Positions 13,494 to 21,731 of a stretch of 22,400 nucleotides of DNA are shown here, piece by piece. Source of the DNA: Streptosporangiaceae bacterium (GTDB taxonomy: Bacteria; Actinomycetota; Actinomycetes; Streptosporangiales; Streptosporangiaceae); the NCBI GenBank assembly GCA_025934635.1, contig JAICWX010000131.1:1-22400 (forward strand), read 5' to 3'. How positions within the stretch are numbered: the stretch's first letter is position 1; each line of letters opens with the position of its first letter. The position numbers and the translations under genes were made by a program. The notes beneath the pieces are model-generated. The model was given only the letters and a program-made list of their open reading frames with translations, was not told where the DNA came from and made no database searches.

Positions 13494-14369
13494 ATGACCG
13501 GCTACGATCCCCAGCTCCTGGCGACGTTCCTCGCCGTCGAGCAGACCGGCAGCTTCACCCGGGCCGCGACCCGGCTCGGCCTGCAGCAGCCGACCGTCAG
13601 CCAGCACATCCGCCGGCTGGAGGAGCAGGTCGGCCGGACGCTCGTGCTGCGGGACACGCACTCGGTGTCGCTCACCGCCGACGGCGAGGTGATGACCGGG
13701 TTCGCGCGCAACATCCTCGCCACCAGCGAGCAGGCGGCCGCCTACTTCCGCGGCTCCCGGCCGCGCGGCCGGCTCCGCATCGGCATCTCCGACGACCTCG
13801 CCCTCACCGGGCTGCCGCAGATCCTGCGCGACTTCCGCCGGGACAACCCGCTGGTCGACTTCGACCTGACCGTCGACCAGAGCGGCCTGCTGCATCAGCG
13901 CCTGGAAGGCGACAAGCTGGACGTGTTCATCGGCAAGCGCCCGAGCGGCGAGGAGCGCGGCCAGCTAGTCAAGCGGGACCGGCTGGTCTGGGTGGGCACG
14001 CCGTCGACCAAGCTCGACCTGACCAGGCCGCTGCCGCTGGTGGTCTACCCGGCGCCGAGCCTGTCCCGGACCGAGATCCGCCGGGCGCTGAACCGGGCCG
14101 GGCTGCCGTTCCGCAGCGCCTGCGTCTGCCGCGGCGTCAACGGCCTCATCGCGGCCGTGGCCGCGGGCATCGGCATCTCCGCCCTCGCCGCCAGCCTGGT
14201 CCCGGCCCAGCTCACCCCGCTCGGCCCCGGGCACCGGCTGCCCGAGCTCGGCCTGATCGACCTGGTCCTGCTGACCAACCCGCGGACCCGCCGTCGCCCG
14301 GCGGTCAGCGCCCTGATCGCCACCGTCCTGGCCAGCGGATCGAAGTCGCTCTCGGCCGGCGGGGCGTGA
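13494..14369 (+). CDS. LysR-family transcriptional regulator
   Basis: The 291-residue protein starts MTGYDPQLLATFLAVEQTGS and has the classic LysR winged helix-turn-helix in residues 4-62 (FTRAATRLGLQQPTVSQHIR, RLEEQVGRTLVLRD). A linker helix and a periplasmic-binding-protein-like effector domain follow: GRLRIGISDDLALTGLPQIL, then DVFIGKRPSGEERG and GLIAAVAAGIGISALAASLV. LysR regulators usually bind a small-molecule effector and control a divergent gene, here the MFS exporter. The frame is open upstream to 13365, but ATG 13494 is where the family begins. No strong Shine-Dalgarno sequence precedes it. The effector is unknown; the neighbourhood suggests an aromatic compound. Confidence 0.9.
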   Translation: MTGYDPQLLATFLAVEQTGSFTRAATRLGLQQPTVSQHIRRLEEQVGRTLVLRDTHSVSLTADGEVMTGFARNILATSEQAAAYFRGSRPRGRLRIGISDDLALTGLPQILRDFRRDNPLVDFDLTVDQSGLLHQRLEGDKLDVFIGKRPSGEERGQLVKRDRLVWVGTPSTKLDLTRPLPLVVYPAPSLSRTEIRRALNRAGLPFRSACVCRGVNGLIAAVAAGIGISALAASLVPAQLTPLGPGHRLPELGLIDLVLLTNPRTRRRPAVSALIATVLASGSKSLSAGGA

Positions 14370-14391
14370 TCGCCTGAGCCGCCGGCGATGG

Positions 14392-14959
14392 TCAGCGGGC
14401 CGACCGGGTGGCGGCGACCTTCGCCTTGAGCGCGTCGAGGTCGGCCGGGCCGAGCCGATGTCGGCGGGCCGCGACCGGTTGACCGGGTTGACGACCAGCT
14501 TGGCGATCATCCGTTCGGCTATCGGCTCGAGGAGCGGCATGACCGCGGCGGGCACCGTGGGCAGCCGCGGGGCCGGCCGGGCGGTCACCTCGTCCCGCAC
14601 CGCCTGCTGCTCGGCCGAGCAGCAGGCCAGCAGGCTGACACCCGGCCCCAGGTGCTCGACCGACCGGACGCCCTCGCCGGACGCCCGGGCCACGTCGATC
14701 CCGTCCGGCAGGTGGCCGAGGATCGGGAGGCCGAGGCGCCGGCTCTCCCGCTGCGCGGCGAAGAAGACCTCGCTGGTGACCAGGGCCGCCTTGATGAAGT
14801 CGGCGCCGAGGTCGTGCTGCTCGCGCACCGTGGCCACGGCGGCGGCCGAGCCGGCGTTGAACGGATCTGGTCGCCGGCGATGCGGACGTCCTGGCCGGGC
14901 CGCCGCGATCCGTCGCGGGGATCTACCACCGTGACGCCGCGGATCACCCATTCCGGCAT
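14392..14959 (-). pseudogene. Amidohydrolase-family gene with two internal deletions
   Basis: The gene starts at ATG 14959 after GGGAGG and reads MPEWVIRGVTVVDPRDGSRR to AGDQIRS, the normal N terminus of a metal-dependent amidohydrolase. Near 14858 it changes frame into a middle segment: DLGADFIKAALVTSEVFFAA, LGLPILGHLPDGIDVARASG, GVRSVEHLGPGVSLLACCSA and KLVVNPVNRSRPADI. Near 14460 it changes frame again to the last residues (LGPADLDALKAKVAATRSAR) and TGA 14394-14392. A full family member has more than 400 residues; only about 185 are represented, and the HxH metal site and other ligands are gone. These enzymes hydrolyse C-N or similar bonds in cyclic or amide compounds. The intact promoter-side operator at 15001-15018 shows it was once regulated. 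Confidence 0.75.
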
Positions 14960-15000
14960 CGCCGCTCGCCTCCCGTCCTGGCCCGGATTACGTTCATCCA

Positions 15001-15018
15001 ATATATGTGATAACAGCA
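15001..15018. promoter_or_regulatory. Shared 18-bp operator, copy 1
   Basis: ATATATGTGATAACAGCA lies in the divergent region between the amidohydrolase remnant (start 14959) and the GntR gene (start 15072). The same 18 bases recur at 18050-18067. The core TGT-GATA-ACA is a small inverted repeat, as expected for a GntR/FCD dimer. TATGAT at 15027-15032 is a possible -10 for the GntR gene, which would place the operator over its -35 region and suggest autoregulation. Confidence 0.65.
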
Positions 15019-15071
15019 GTCGGCGGTATGATGGGCTCCGTCAGCGTCGGAGGCGGGAAGCGAGGCAACGG

Positions 15072-15791
15072 GTGGACTCGACGGGTTCGGCGGCAGCTGT
15101 GGCGGCGGTTCGGCCGATCGAATCGCGCTCCGTCGTCGAGCAGGTGATGATCGAGCTGCGCCGGTCGATCCTGTCCGGCGCGCTCGCCCCCGGCCGGGAG
15201 CTGTCGCTGCGCGAACTGGCCGAGATGCTGCAGGTCAGCATCATCCCGGTGCGGGAGGCGCTGCGCAGCCTGGAAGGCGAGGGCCTGGTGGTGACCCGGC
15301 CCGGGCGCAGCGCCCGGGTGGCGCCGCTGGACCTCGACGAGCTGCAGGGCCTGTACCGGCTGCGGCGCCGGCTCGAGCCGGAGATTGCCCAGCGGTCCTG
15401 CCGGCTGCTGTCCGACGCCGAGCTCGACCGCCTGGAGCGCGAGGCGGTGGGGTTCGGGGCGCAGAACCGGACCATGAACGACATCTACGACTCCCACCAC
15501 GAGTTCCATCACGCGCTGCTCGCGCCGGCCGCCACCAGCTGGGACATCCGCATCCTGAGCACGCTGTGGCGGGCCTCGGAGCGTTACATCCGGATCGGCT
15601 GGGGGAGCCTGGACCCGGATCCGCAGGAGCACGCGCGGCGCGAGCAGTACCACGTCGAGCTGGTCGCCGCGTTCCGCCAGCGCGACCCCGAGGTCGCCGC
15701 GAGCGCGGTGCAGCAGCACCTGTCCCGCAACGAGCAGACCGCCCTGCTCGCCCTCGCCCCGGCCCCCGCTCGCATCACCCCGGTCAGCTAG
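15072..15791 (+). CDS. GntR-family regulator with FCD domain (FadR subfamily)
   Basis: The 239-residue protein has an N-terminal winged helix (residues 20-80: VVEQVMIELRRSILSGALAP, LSLRELAEMLQVSIIPVREA, LRSLEGEGLVVTRPGRSARV) and a C-terminal helical FCD effector domain (about 87-228). Histidines in SHHEFHHALL, YHVELVAAF and VQQHL are the usual metal-binding positions. FadR-type regulators bind an organic acid and generally repress catabolic operons. GTG 15072 with GAGG six bases upstream is chosen because residues before it lack family character and another frame intervenes. It lies divergent to the amidohydrolase remnant across the 18-bp operator and overlaps the FAD hydroxylase remnant tail to tail by eight bases. 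Confidence 0.9.
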   Translation: MDSTGSAAAVAAVRPIESRSVVEQVMIELRRSILSGALAPGRELSLRELAEMLQVSIIPVREALRSLEGEGLVVTRPGRSARVAPLDLDELQGLYRLRRRLEPEIAQRSCRLLSDAELDRLEREAVGFGAQNRTMNDIYDSHHEFHHALLAPAATSWDIRILSTLWRASERYIRIGWGSLDPDPQEHARREQYHVELVAAFRQRDPEVAASAVQQHLSRNEQTALLALAPAPARITPVS

Positions 15792-17105
15792 CCGGGCCGC
15801 CCCGGACCCGGTCGATCAGGGCCAGGGCGTCACCGGGCTCGCGGTCGCTGGCCCACGCCACGTACTGATCGGGCCGGACCAGCGCGAGCGCCGGACCGCC
15901 CTGGTCAGGCAGGTCGAGGACGCGCAACGGCACCCTCCGTTCCCGGGCCGCCCGCTCGATCAGGCCGCAACCGCTGGCCATCCGGCGTATCAGCGTGAAC
16001 CCCTCGCCGAGCTCGTCGTACAGTGAGCGGCCCGGCCCGAGCCAGGCGTGTGGCAGCAGTGCGCCCGCGTGCGGGTCGTCGGCGATGACCGGGGAGCCGT
16101 CGATCCGGATGCCGAGCACCAGGTCCAGGGAGTGGAACTCGGGCTGCTTGGCCCGCTGGATGCGTTCCCCGGCGGCCAGCCGGGCGCGTTCGCCGGCCGT
16201 GTCGTCCGCGTCGAGGTTGTCCGCCAGCAGTTCGGGAGAGGTCACCGCCATGTTCGCGGTCGCCTCGCGGATCACCCGCTCCTGGATGGGACGCCGTTCG
16301 AGCTGATAGCTGTCCAGCAGCGCCGGGCCGCCCCAGCCGTCCAGGGTGGCGGCCAGCTTCCAGCCCAGGTCGACGGCGTCGCCGAGCCCGGTGTTGAGCC
16401 CGTGCCCGCCGAACGGCGGGTTCAGGTGGGCCGCGTCCCCGGCCAGGAAGACGCGGCCGCGGCGCATCGTGCCGGCGATCTGCATCCGCGCCGTCCACGG
16501 GTCGGTGGACCGTACCACCGCGCCCGACGGCGCCCCGGTGGCGGCGTCGATCAGGCGGACCGCCTCCCGGGTGCCGGTCGCGGCGTCCACCCCGAACGCG
16601 ATCAGCCACCAGGTGCCGTCCAGGTCGATCGGGCCCATCAGGGCCGGCGCGGCCGGGTTGATGATCCAGTAGTGCACGGCCGGCCCGTGCCGGACGTGCC
16701 GCCACAGGTCGGGGGCGGTGAACACCATGCCGAAGTTGGGACGCAGCGCGGCCTCGCGGGTGTAGGCGGCGCCGATCCGGTCCCGCACCACGCTGCGCGG
16801 CCCGTCGCAGCCAACCAGGTAGTCAGCAGCGGGGCCCGGTCGCGCAGCCGTCCGGCCAGGCCCCAGCGCCGCAGGTGCTGCATCGACCGCACGTTGACCG
16901 TCTTGCACCGCGGCCGGGCCCGGGAGACCGTGCTGCGCGGCTCCACGACCAGGCAGCCGATGCCGCGGCGGCCGAGTTCGACCGCGCAGGCCAGGCCGAC
17001 CGGCCCGCCGCCGGCCACCACGACCGGGACCGTCCCCGGCAGGCTGGCCGCGCGCAGGCCGGCCCGGGGCAACGAGGCAGCGGTCAGGCTGGCTGGCTCG
17101 CCCAC
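15784..17105 (-). pseudogene. FAD aromatic hydroxylase with internal deletion and frameshift
   Basis: From GTG 17105, overlapping the end of the alpha/beta hydrolase gene, the first part encodes the FAD-binding start of a class A flavoprotein monooxygenase: VPVVVAGGGPVGLACAVELG with GxGxxG, then CKTVNVRSMQHLRRWGLAGR. Near 16826-16850 the reading jumps to another frame and into ADYLVGCDGPRSVVRDRIGA, the 'DG' motif. It then continues intact through FLAGDAAHLNPPFGGHGLNT ('GD' motif), LLDSYQLERRPIQERVI and a thioredoxin-like tail to TGA 15784. Compared with phenol or 3-(3-hydroxyphenyl)propionate-type hydroxylases, about 95-100 residues are missing. The gene was probably functional recently, since the rest is well preserved. 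A sequencing or assembly loss must be excluded. Confidence 0.8.
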
Positions 17106-17998
17106 CGCTGGCACTCCTCGGCGAAGGCGAGCTGGCGCAGGTGCAGCGCATGGCCCAGGATGTGGTGGTCGATGCTGTGCCCGGTGGCCCGGGCGATGCT
17201 CGCGTCCACGAACGGGGCCGCGGTCAGCAGCTTGGCGAACTGCTCCACGTTGGCGGGCGTGCTGTCCCACAACGCGTCGAACTCGGCCAGCGCGTTGTGC
17301 ACCGGCACCGTGATCCGGGGCGCCAGCCCGGGCAGGTGCTCGTCCGGCCACTGCGGCGCCGCGATCAGCTCGCGCACCGGCGTCGGCGCGTACGACCCGT
17401 GCGCCGCCTGCACCGCGGCCGCGGTCCACGTCGGCGCGGGCCCGAACATCACCTGGTCCCGCTGGTCGTACGGCAGGTCGATGGTCTCGTCCGGGGGCAG
17501 TGAGGCGAGCGCCTGGGCCGGGCCGCCCGCCCGGATGACGGCGCCCATGCCGGTGACGGACAGGCCGGTGAGGCGGAAGTCGATGTCGGAGGCCGCGATC
17601 ATCAGGGCGATCATGCCGCCGATCGAGTGCCCGGTCAGGAACACCCCGCCGGCGCCGGACCGCGCCGCGGCCTGCGCGATCGCGTCCGCGAGGAGCGCTG
17701 CGTGCCGGGCGAAGGTGTTCTGGTGCGGCGGCAGCGCCGCGCTCCCGCCGTACCCGGGCCGGTCGAAGCAGACCACCCGGTACCCGGCTGCGGCCGCGAC
17801 GTCCAGGAACGTCCCCTGCGCCGAGCCCGCGACGTCGTAGTAGCGGGCGGTGTACGTGCCGCCGTGCAGTGCGACGATGAGCGGCTTGTCCTGGCGGCCG
17901 GCTCCGTCAGCCGCTCCGTCAGCCGCTGGCCCCGCGGTCAGCGCCGCTATGACCTGCCCGTCCGTCGTGAATTCGATGGTGTCGCGCTGCCCGGCCAT
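17084..17998 (-). CDS. Alpha/beta-fold hydrolase
   Basis: The 304-residue protein has the alpha/beta hydrolase signature: oxyanion HGG at residues 45-47 (LIVALHGGTYTARYYD), CFDRPGYGGS near 78-86, nucleophile elbow GHSIG with Ser125, and catalytic His274 in ATGHSIDHH. The acid is probably Glu239 or Asp241. It is the first gene of an operon with the FAD hydroxylase remnant, whose start overlaps its last 22 bases. Such hydrolases in ring-degradation clusters cleave C-C bonds of meta-cleavage products or ester bonds; which applies is not shown. ATG 17998 follows AAGGAGG. A promoter with the shared 18-bp operator in its spacer lies at 18040-18068. Confidence 0.88.
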   Translation of the reverse strand: MAGQRDTIEFTTDGQVIAALTAGPAADGAADGAGRQDKPLIVALHGGTYTARYYDVAGSAQGTFLDVAAAAGYRVVCFDRPGYGGSAALPPHQNTFARHAALLADAIAQAAARSGAGGVFLTGHSIGGMIALMIAASDIDFRLTGLSVTGMGAVIRAGGPAQALASLPPDETIDLPYDQRDQVMFGPAPTWTAAAVQAAHGSYAPTPVRELIAAPQWPDEHLPGLAPRITVPVHNALAEFDALWDSTPANVEQFAKLLTAAPFVDASIARATGHSIDHHILGHALHLRQLAFAEECQRWASQPA

Positions 17999-18039
17999 CG
18001 CCTGCCTCCTTGCCTTGGCTTCCCAGGACCTGCTGGTTT

Positions 18040-18068
18040 ACCCTAGGCGATATATGTGATAACAGCAA
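18040..18068 (-). promoter_or_regulatory. Hydrolase operon promoter containing 18-bp operator, copy 2
   Basis: On the minus strand TTGCTG (18068-18063) and TAGGGT (18045-18040) are separated by exactly 17 bases. The plus-strand 18-mer ATATATGTGATAACAGCA at 18050-18067 overlaps the -35 and fills most of the spacer, the classic place for a repressor. It is identical to 15001-15018. Confidence 0.65.
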
Positions 18069-18084
18069 TGATGATACCGGGCCT

Positions 18085-18897
18085 TCACCGCGTTCGAGCG
18101 CCCTGGAATCCGGGTTTGAGGGCGTTCGCATCGCTGGTGGCGTGCTGCGCGATCAGCGCGAGGGCCCGCTCCCGGTCGCGGTCGTCGATCGCGTCTACCA
18201 GTTCGGCGTGCAGGGTGAGCCGGTCGGCGACGTACTCGGGCAGCGGGCGCTCGGTGTCGGGCAGCACCGCGAGGGTGTGAGACTCGATCTGGTCGAGCAG
18301 GTTCACGTACAGCGACCGGAGCATCGGGTTGGGGCTGACCGCGGCGATGCGGGCGTGCAGGGCCCAGTTCGCCCGCACGAACCGGTCCGGGTCCCGGCGT
18401 TCGGCCGCGGCGGCCATCTCGGCCAGCATCTCGCGCAGCTCGGCGATGTCGGCCGGGGAGGCGTGCCAGAGCGCGTCCTCGATGAGCAGCGGGTCGAGCG
18501 CGTCGCGGATGCGGACCGCCTCGGCCACCGAGGTCTGGCCGGTATCAAGGGCCAGCACGGAGTTGCCCAGCCGGACCATCGGCGACTGGGCGGCCGCGAA
18601 CACCCCGCCGCCCGGCCCGGGCCGCACCGAGATGACCCCGCGCGACTGGGCGATGCGCACCGCCTCGTTGAACGTGCCGACCGAGACCTCGCAGCGGGCC
18701 CGCAGTTCTTCCTTCGAGCCGAGCCGGTCGCCCGCTACGGCTTCTTCCGCGATCGCGATGAGCTGGGCAGCCACCGATTCACCGCGGGACAGCCGCGGAC
18801 CGGGCCTGGCCTCGGCCGGGGCCGGCCGCGACCGGCGCCAGTCCTGGGGCCGCAGCGCCGGAGCGTCGAAGCCGGCGTCGCCCGCCGAGGTGGTCAT
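18085..18897 (-). CDS. Second GntR-family regulator with FCD domain
   Basis: The 270-residue protein has an unusually long proline/arginine-rich N-terminus (residues 1-38), then a winged helix (about 39-100: SVAAQLIAIAEEAVAGDRLG, SKEELRARCEVSVGTFNEAV, GVISVRPGPGGGVF) and an FCD domain with metal-type histidines in ANWALHARIAAVS, TLHAELVDAI and LIAQHATSD. It is distinct from the GntR at 15072. ATG 18897 follows GAGGAGGGG. It is divergent from the flavin reductase operon and is the natural candidate for its regulator, while 86 bp downstream begins the hydrolase operon on the same strand with its own promoter. The ligand is unknown. Confidence 0.9.
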   Translation of the reverse strand: MTTSAGDAGFDAPALRPQDWRRSRPAPAEARPGPRLSRGESVAAQLIAIAEEAVAGDRLGSKEELRARCEVSVGTFNEAVRIAQSRGVISVRPGPGGGVFAAAQSPMVRLGNSVLALDTGQTSVAEAVRIRDALDPLLIEDALWHASPADIAELREMLAEMAAAAERRDPDRFVRANWALHARIAAVSPNPMLRSLYVNLLDQIESHTLAVLPDTERPLPEYVADRLTLHAELVDAIDDRDRERALALIAQHATSDANALKPGFQGARTR

Positions 18898-19011
18898 CGC
18901 GTCCCCTCCTCGCTGGGTAATTCCTCATAAAGAATATAGACAGAAGGCTTGACATGTCCAGACGCACTGACGGACGATCACCATAATCATCATGTGGAAT
19001 TAGGAGTTGTG
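18898..19011. promoter_or_regulatory. Divergent promoter region of GntR and flavin reductase operon
   Basis: On the minus strand TGGACA (18960-18955) and TATATT (18938-18933) with a 16-base spacer form a good promoter for the GntR gene. On the plus strand TTGACA (18949-18954) is a clear -35, but its -10 is not obvious. The 8-bp palindrome GACATGTC (18951-18958) overlaps both -35 hexamers and could bind a shared regulator. The region is notably AT-richer than its surroundings. The 18-bp operator is not present here. Confidence 0.45.
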
Positions 19012-19557
19012 ATGATCGAGCCGCAGCAGTTCCGGGACCTGATGGCCGGCGTCTGTGCTCCGGTGACCGTCGTGACCACCATGACCCAGGACGGACCGCA
19101 CGGTGCCGTAGACGTTCCGCACGGGGCCACGGTCAGCTCGTTCGCCTCCCTGTCCCTGAACCCGCCGCTGGTCAGCGTGGCGTTCGACCGCGGGTCGGCG
19201 CTGCTGCGCCAGATCCAGGCGGCCGGCCGGTTCGGCGTCAACGTCCTCGGCCAGGCCCAGGACGAGCTGGCGGTGACCTTCGCCCGCCGCGGCGCCGACC
19301 GGTTCGCCGGGGCGCACTGGTTCACCGACCACGAACTGCCCCGGCTGGCCGACGCGCCCGGCTGGGTGGTCTGCGAGCTGGACCGCACCATCGAGGCGGG
19401 CGATCACCTGCTGCTGTTCGGGCTGGTCACCGCGGCCAGCAGCCGGCCGGAGCTGGCCCCGCTGGTCTACGCCCACCGGACCTTCGGCACGCACTCGCGG
19501 TTCGCCGAACGGCCCCGTCCGAGCATCGCCGACCTCATCGCCGCGTGCGCCAGCTGA
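19012..19557 (+). CDS. Flavin reductase component of a two-component monooxygenase
   Basis: The 181-residue protein belongs to the FMN-binding flavin reductase family (HpaC/HsaB type), which reduces FMN or FAD with NAD(P)H and passes it to a partner oxygenase. Characteristic parts are VCAPVTVVTTMTQDGPHGA, GATVSSFASLSLNPPLVSVA, FGVNVLGQAQDELA, and the flavin-binding AGDHLLLFGLVTAA. The insertion DVPHGA near residues 34-39 is slightly longer than usual. ATG 19012 follows TAGGAG at five bases. The partner oxygenase starts 31 bp downstream, so the pair forms one unit. Confidence 0.9.
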   Translation: MIEPQQFRDLMAGVCAPVTVVTTMTQDGPHGAVDVPHGATVSSFASLSLNPPLVSVAFDRGSALLRQIQAAGRFGVNVLGQAQDELAVTFARRGADRFAGAHWFTDHELPRLADAPGWVVCELDRTIEAGDHLLLFGLVTAASSRPELAPLVYAHRTFGTHSRFAERPRPSIADLIAACAS

Positions 19558-19587
19558 GCGCCTGCCCCCGTCCCGAAGGAGAGACCC

Positions 19588-20805
19588 ATGACCGCTACGA
19601 CCGATCACCGGACCGCCGTGCCTGACACCACTGGGCCTGACGCGGCCGAGCTCGTCGCCCGGGTGACGGAGCTGCACCCGCTCCTGCGCGCGAACGCCGC
19701 CGCGGGGGAGGAGGACCGGCGGGTGGCCGAGGAGAGCATGCGGGCGCTGCAAGAGGCGGGCATCCTCCGGATCGCCCAGCCCCGGCGCTACGGCGGCTAC
19801 GAGACCTCGATGCGCACCATGCTCGACGTGTCGGCCGCGGTCGGCGAGGCCGACGGCGGCACCGGCTGGGTGGTCACCCTGCTGAACGTGTGCTCCTGGA
19901 TGGTCGGCACCTACCCCCGGCAGGCCCAGGACGACGTGTGGAAGGACAACCCGGACGCGCTGATCTCCGGCGTCCTCGCGCCGACCGCCGAGGCCCGCAA
20001 GGTGGACGGCGGCTACCAGGTCACCGGCCGGTGGTACTGGAACTCCGGCTCCTGGCACGCCCACTGGGCGGTGCTCGGCATCCCCATCACCGACGAGGCC
20101 GGCGAGGTCGTCGACCAGGGCCTGGCCCTGATCCCGCGGGCCGACCTGGACCTGGAAGAGACCTGGTTCGTGGCCGGGATGAAGTCGACCGGCAGCAACT
20201 GCCTGATCGCCAACGACGTGTTCGTGCCCGCCCACCGCATCGTGTCAGTGCCGCCCGCCATCGAGGGGCACTACGCCACCGAGTTCGACAGCGAGGCCTT
20301 CTACCGCTCGGCCTTCGTCCCGATCCTGGCCCTGGTGCTGGCCGGCCCGCAGCTCGGCCTGGGCCGGGCGGCGCTGAACATCGTGCGGGAGAAGGCGGCC
20401 AAGAAGCCGATCTCCTACACCTTCTATACCGCGCAGGCCGACTCGGTCGCCTTCCAGCTGCAGCTGGCCGAGGCGGCGATGCTGATCGACACCGCCCACC
20501 TGCACGCCTACCGCGCCGCCGACGACATCGACGGGGCCGCCGCCGCGGGCGTCTACCCCGACTTCCTGGCCCGCGCCCGGGTCCGGGCCGACACCGGCTG
20601 GGCCATCGAGCACATCGGAAAGGCCATCGACATCCTGCTGTCCGCGCACGGCGCGGGCAGCTTCGCCGAGGCCAACCCGCTGCAGCGCATCTGGCGCGAC
20701 TCCTCGGTCGCCGCGCGGCACGCGGTGGTGCTGCCGGTGATCGGGTATGAGGTCTACGGCAAGGCCCTGCTGGGTCGCGAGGACCACATCACCCCGCTGG
20801 TGTAA
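19588..20805 (+). CDS. Flavin-dependent monooxygenase oxygenase component (HsaA-like, group D)
   Basis: The 405-residue protein has the acyl-CoA-dehydrogenase fold of group D flavin monooxygenases such as HsaA and p-hydroxyphenylacetate hydroxylase C2. These use reduced flavin from a reductase to hydroxylate phenols at the ortho position. Visible parts are MRALQEAGILRIAQPRRYGG, GEADGGTGWVVTLLNVCSWM, GGYQVTGRWYWNSGSWHAHW (where flavin and substrate bind), AGMKSTGSNCLIANDVFVPA and the C-terminal LQRIWRDSSVAARHAVVLP. It has no acyl-CoA dehydrogenase catalytic glutamate pattern that I can see. ATG 19588 follows GAAGGAGAG. With the upstream reductase and downstream FAH and extradiol genes it should supply a catechol-type substrate. 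Confidence 0.88.
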   Translation: MTATTDHRTAVPDTTGPDAAELVARVTELHPLLRANAAAGEEDRRVAEESMRALQEAGILRIAQPRRYGGYETSMRTMLDVSAAVGEADGGTGWVVTLLNVCSWMVGTYPRQAQDDVWKDNPDALISGVLAPTAEARKVDGGYQVTGRWYWNSGSWHAHWAVLGIPITDEAGEVVDQGLALIPRADLDLEETWFVAGMKSTGSNCLIANDVFVPAHRIVSVPPAIEGHYATEFDSEAFYRSAFVPILALVLAGPQLGLGRAALNIVREKAAKKPISYTFYTAQADSVAFQLQLAEAAMLIDTAHLHAYRAADDIDGAAAAGVYPDFLARARVRADTGWAIEHIGKAIDILLSAHGAGSFAEANPLQRIWRDSSVAARHAVVLPVIGYEVYGKALLGREDHITPLV

Positions 20806-20850
20806 GCCCCCGCGATTCCCGGTAGCCCTCAAAAAGCGGAGTATCAGACC

Positions 20851-21729
20851 ATGCGCATCGCCAATCACGAAAGCCGCCTCGTCGTCGTCACCGGCGAGCA
20901 GGGCCACGAGCTCGCCCACGACGTCGAGAAGAACAGCAGCGGCCGGTTCGGTCCCGAGCCGCAGTCCGTCTACGAGGACTGGGACGCCTTCACCGGCTGG
21001 GCGGCCGCGGCCCGCTGGGAGGGCGGCACGCCGGTCCGGCCGGACGCCCTGGGCTCGCCTGCCCCGGCGCCGCGCCAGGTGTTCGGCATCGGCCTGAACT
21101 ACCGCGACCACGCGGCCGAGTCGGGCCTGCCGGTGCCGACCGGCGAGCCGCCGGTGTTCACCAAGTTCCCCAGCTGCATCACCGGTCCGTACGGCGACAT
21201 CGAGCTGCCGCCGGACGGCCACACCGACTGGGAGGTCGAGCTGGTGGCCGTCATCGGCCGCCGCGCCCGTCACGTCCCGGCCGAACGGGCGCTGGATCAC
21301 GTGGCCGGTTACGCCGTCGGCCAGGACGTGTCCGAGCGCATCCTGCAGCTCGCCGCCCAGCCGCCGCAGTTCAGCATGGGCAAGTCGCTGCCCGGCTTCG
21401 GCCCGGTCGGCCCCTGGCTGGTTACCCTGGACGAGTTCGCCGATCCGGGCGACCTGGCGCTCGGCTGTGACATCAACGGCGAGCAGGTGCAGTCCAGCCG
21501 GACCGGCCAGCTGATCTTCAGCGTCCCGGCGCTGGTGGCGAACCTGTCGGCCAGCGTCGTGCTGCTGCCCGGCGACGTCATCTTCACCGGCACCCCGTCC
21601 GGCGTCGGCCTGGGCCGCGACCCGCAGCGCTGGCTGGCCGACGGGGACGTCCTGACCAGTCATATCGAAGGCATCGGCGAGATGCGGCACCGGTTCGTCG
21701 CCGCCGCACCCGTTCGGAAGGAGAACTGA
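20851..21729 (+). CDS. Fumarylacetoacetate hydrolase-family protein
   Basis: The 292-residue protein belongs to the FAH superfamily, metal-dependent enzymes that hydrolyse, decarboxylate, isomerise or hydrate ring-cleavage products. The core signature is intact: VFGIGLNYRDHAAESG, FTKFPSCITGPYGDIELP, metal ligands Glu128/Glu130 in DWEVELVAVIGR and Asp159 in GQDVSER, Lys178 in SMGKSLPGFGPVGPW, and VIFTGTPSGVG. The N-terminal 75 residues form the small lead domain of the longer members. The position between a ring hydroxylase and an extradiol dioxygenase suggests it processes the ring-opened product. The exact reaction is not determinable. A weak GCGGAG precedes ATG 20851; the extradiol gene starts two bases after its stop. 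Confidence 0.9.
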   Translation: MRIANHESRLVVVTGEQGHELAHDVEKNSSGRFGPEPQSVYEDWDAFTGWAAAARWEGGTPVRPDALGSPAPAPRQVFGIGLNYRDHAAESGLPVPTGEPPVFTKFPSCITGPYGDIELPPDGHTDWEVELVAVIGRRARHVPAERALDHVAGYAVGQDVSERILQLAAQPPQFSMGKSLPGFGPVGPWLVTLDEFADPGDLALGCDINGEQVQSSRTGQLIFSVPALVANLSASVVLLPGDVIFTGTPSGVGLGRDPQRWLADGDVLTSHIEGIGEMRHRFVAAAPVRKEN

Positions 21730-21731
21730 CG

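Noticed and set aside
20245..21690. 481-codon open frame on the minus strand opposite the oxygenase and FAH genes
   Set aside because: It crosses two well-identified genes and has shadow composition without any family character.
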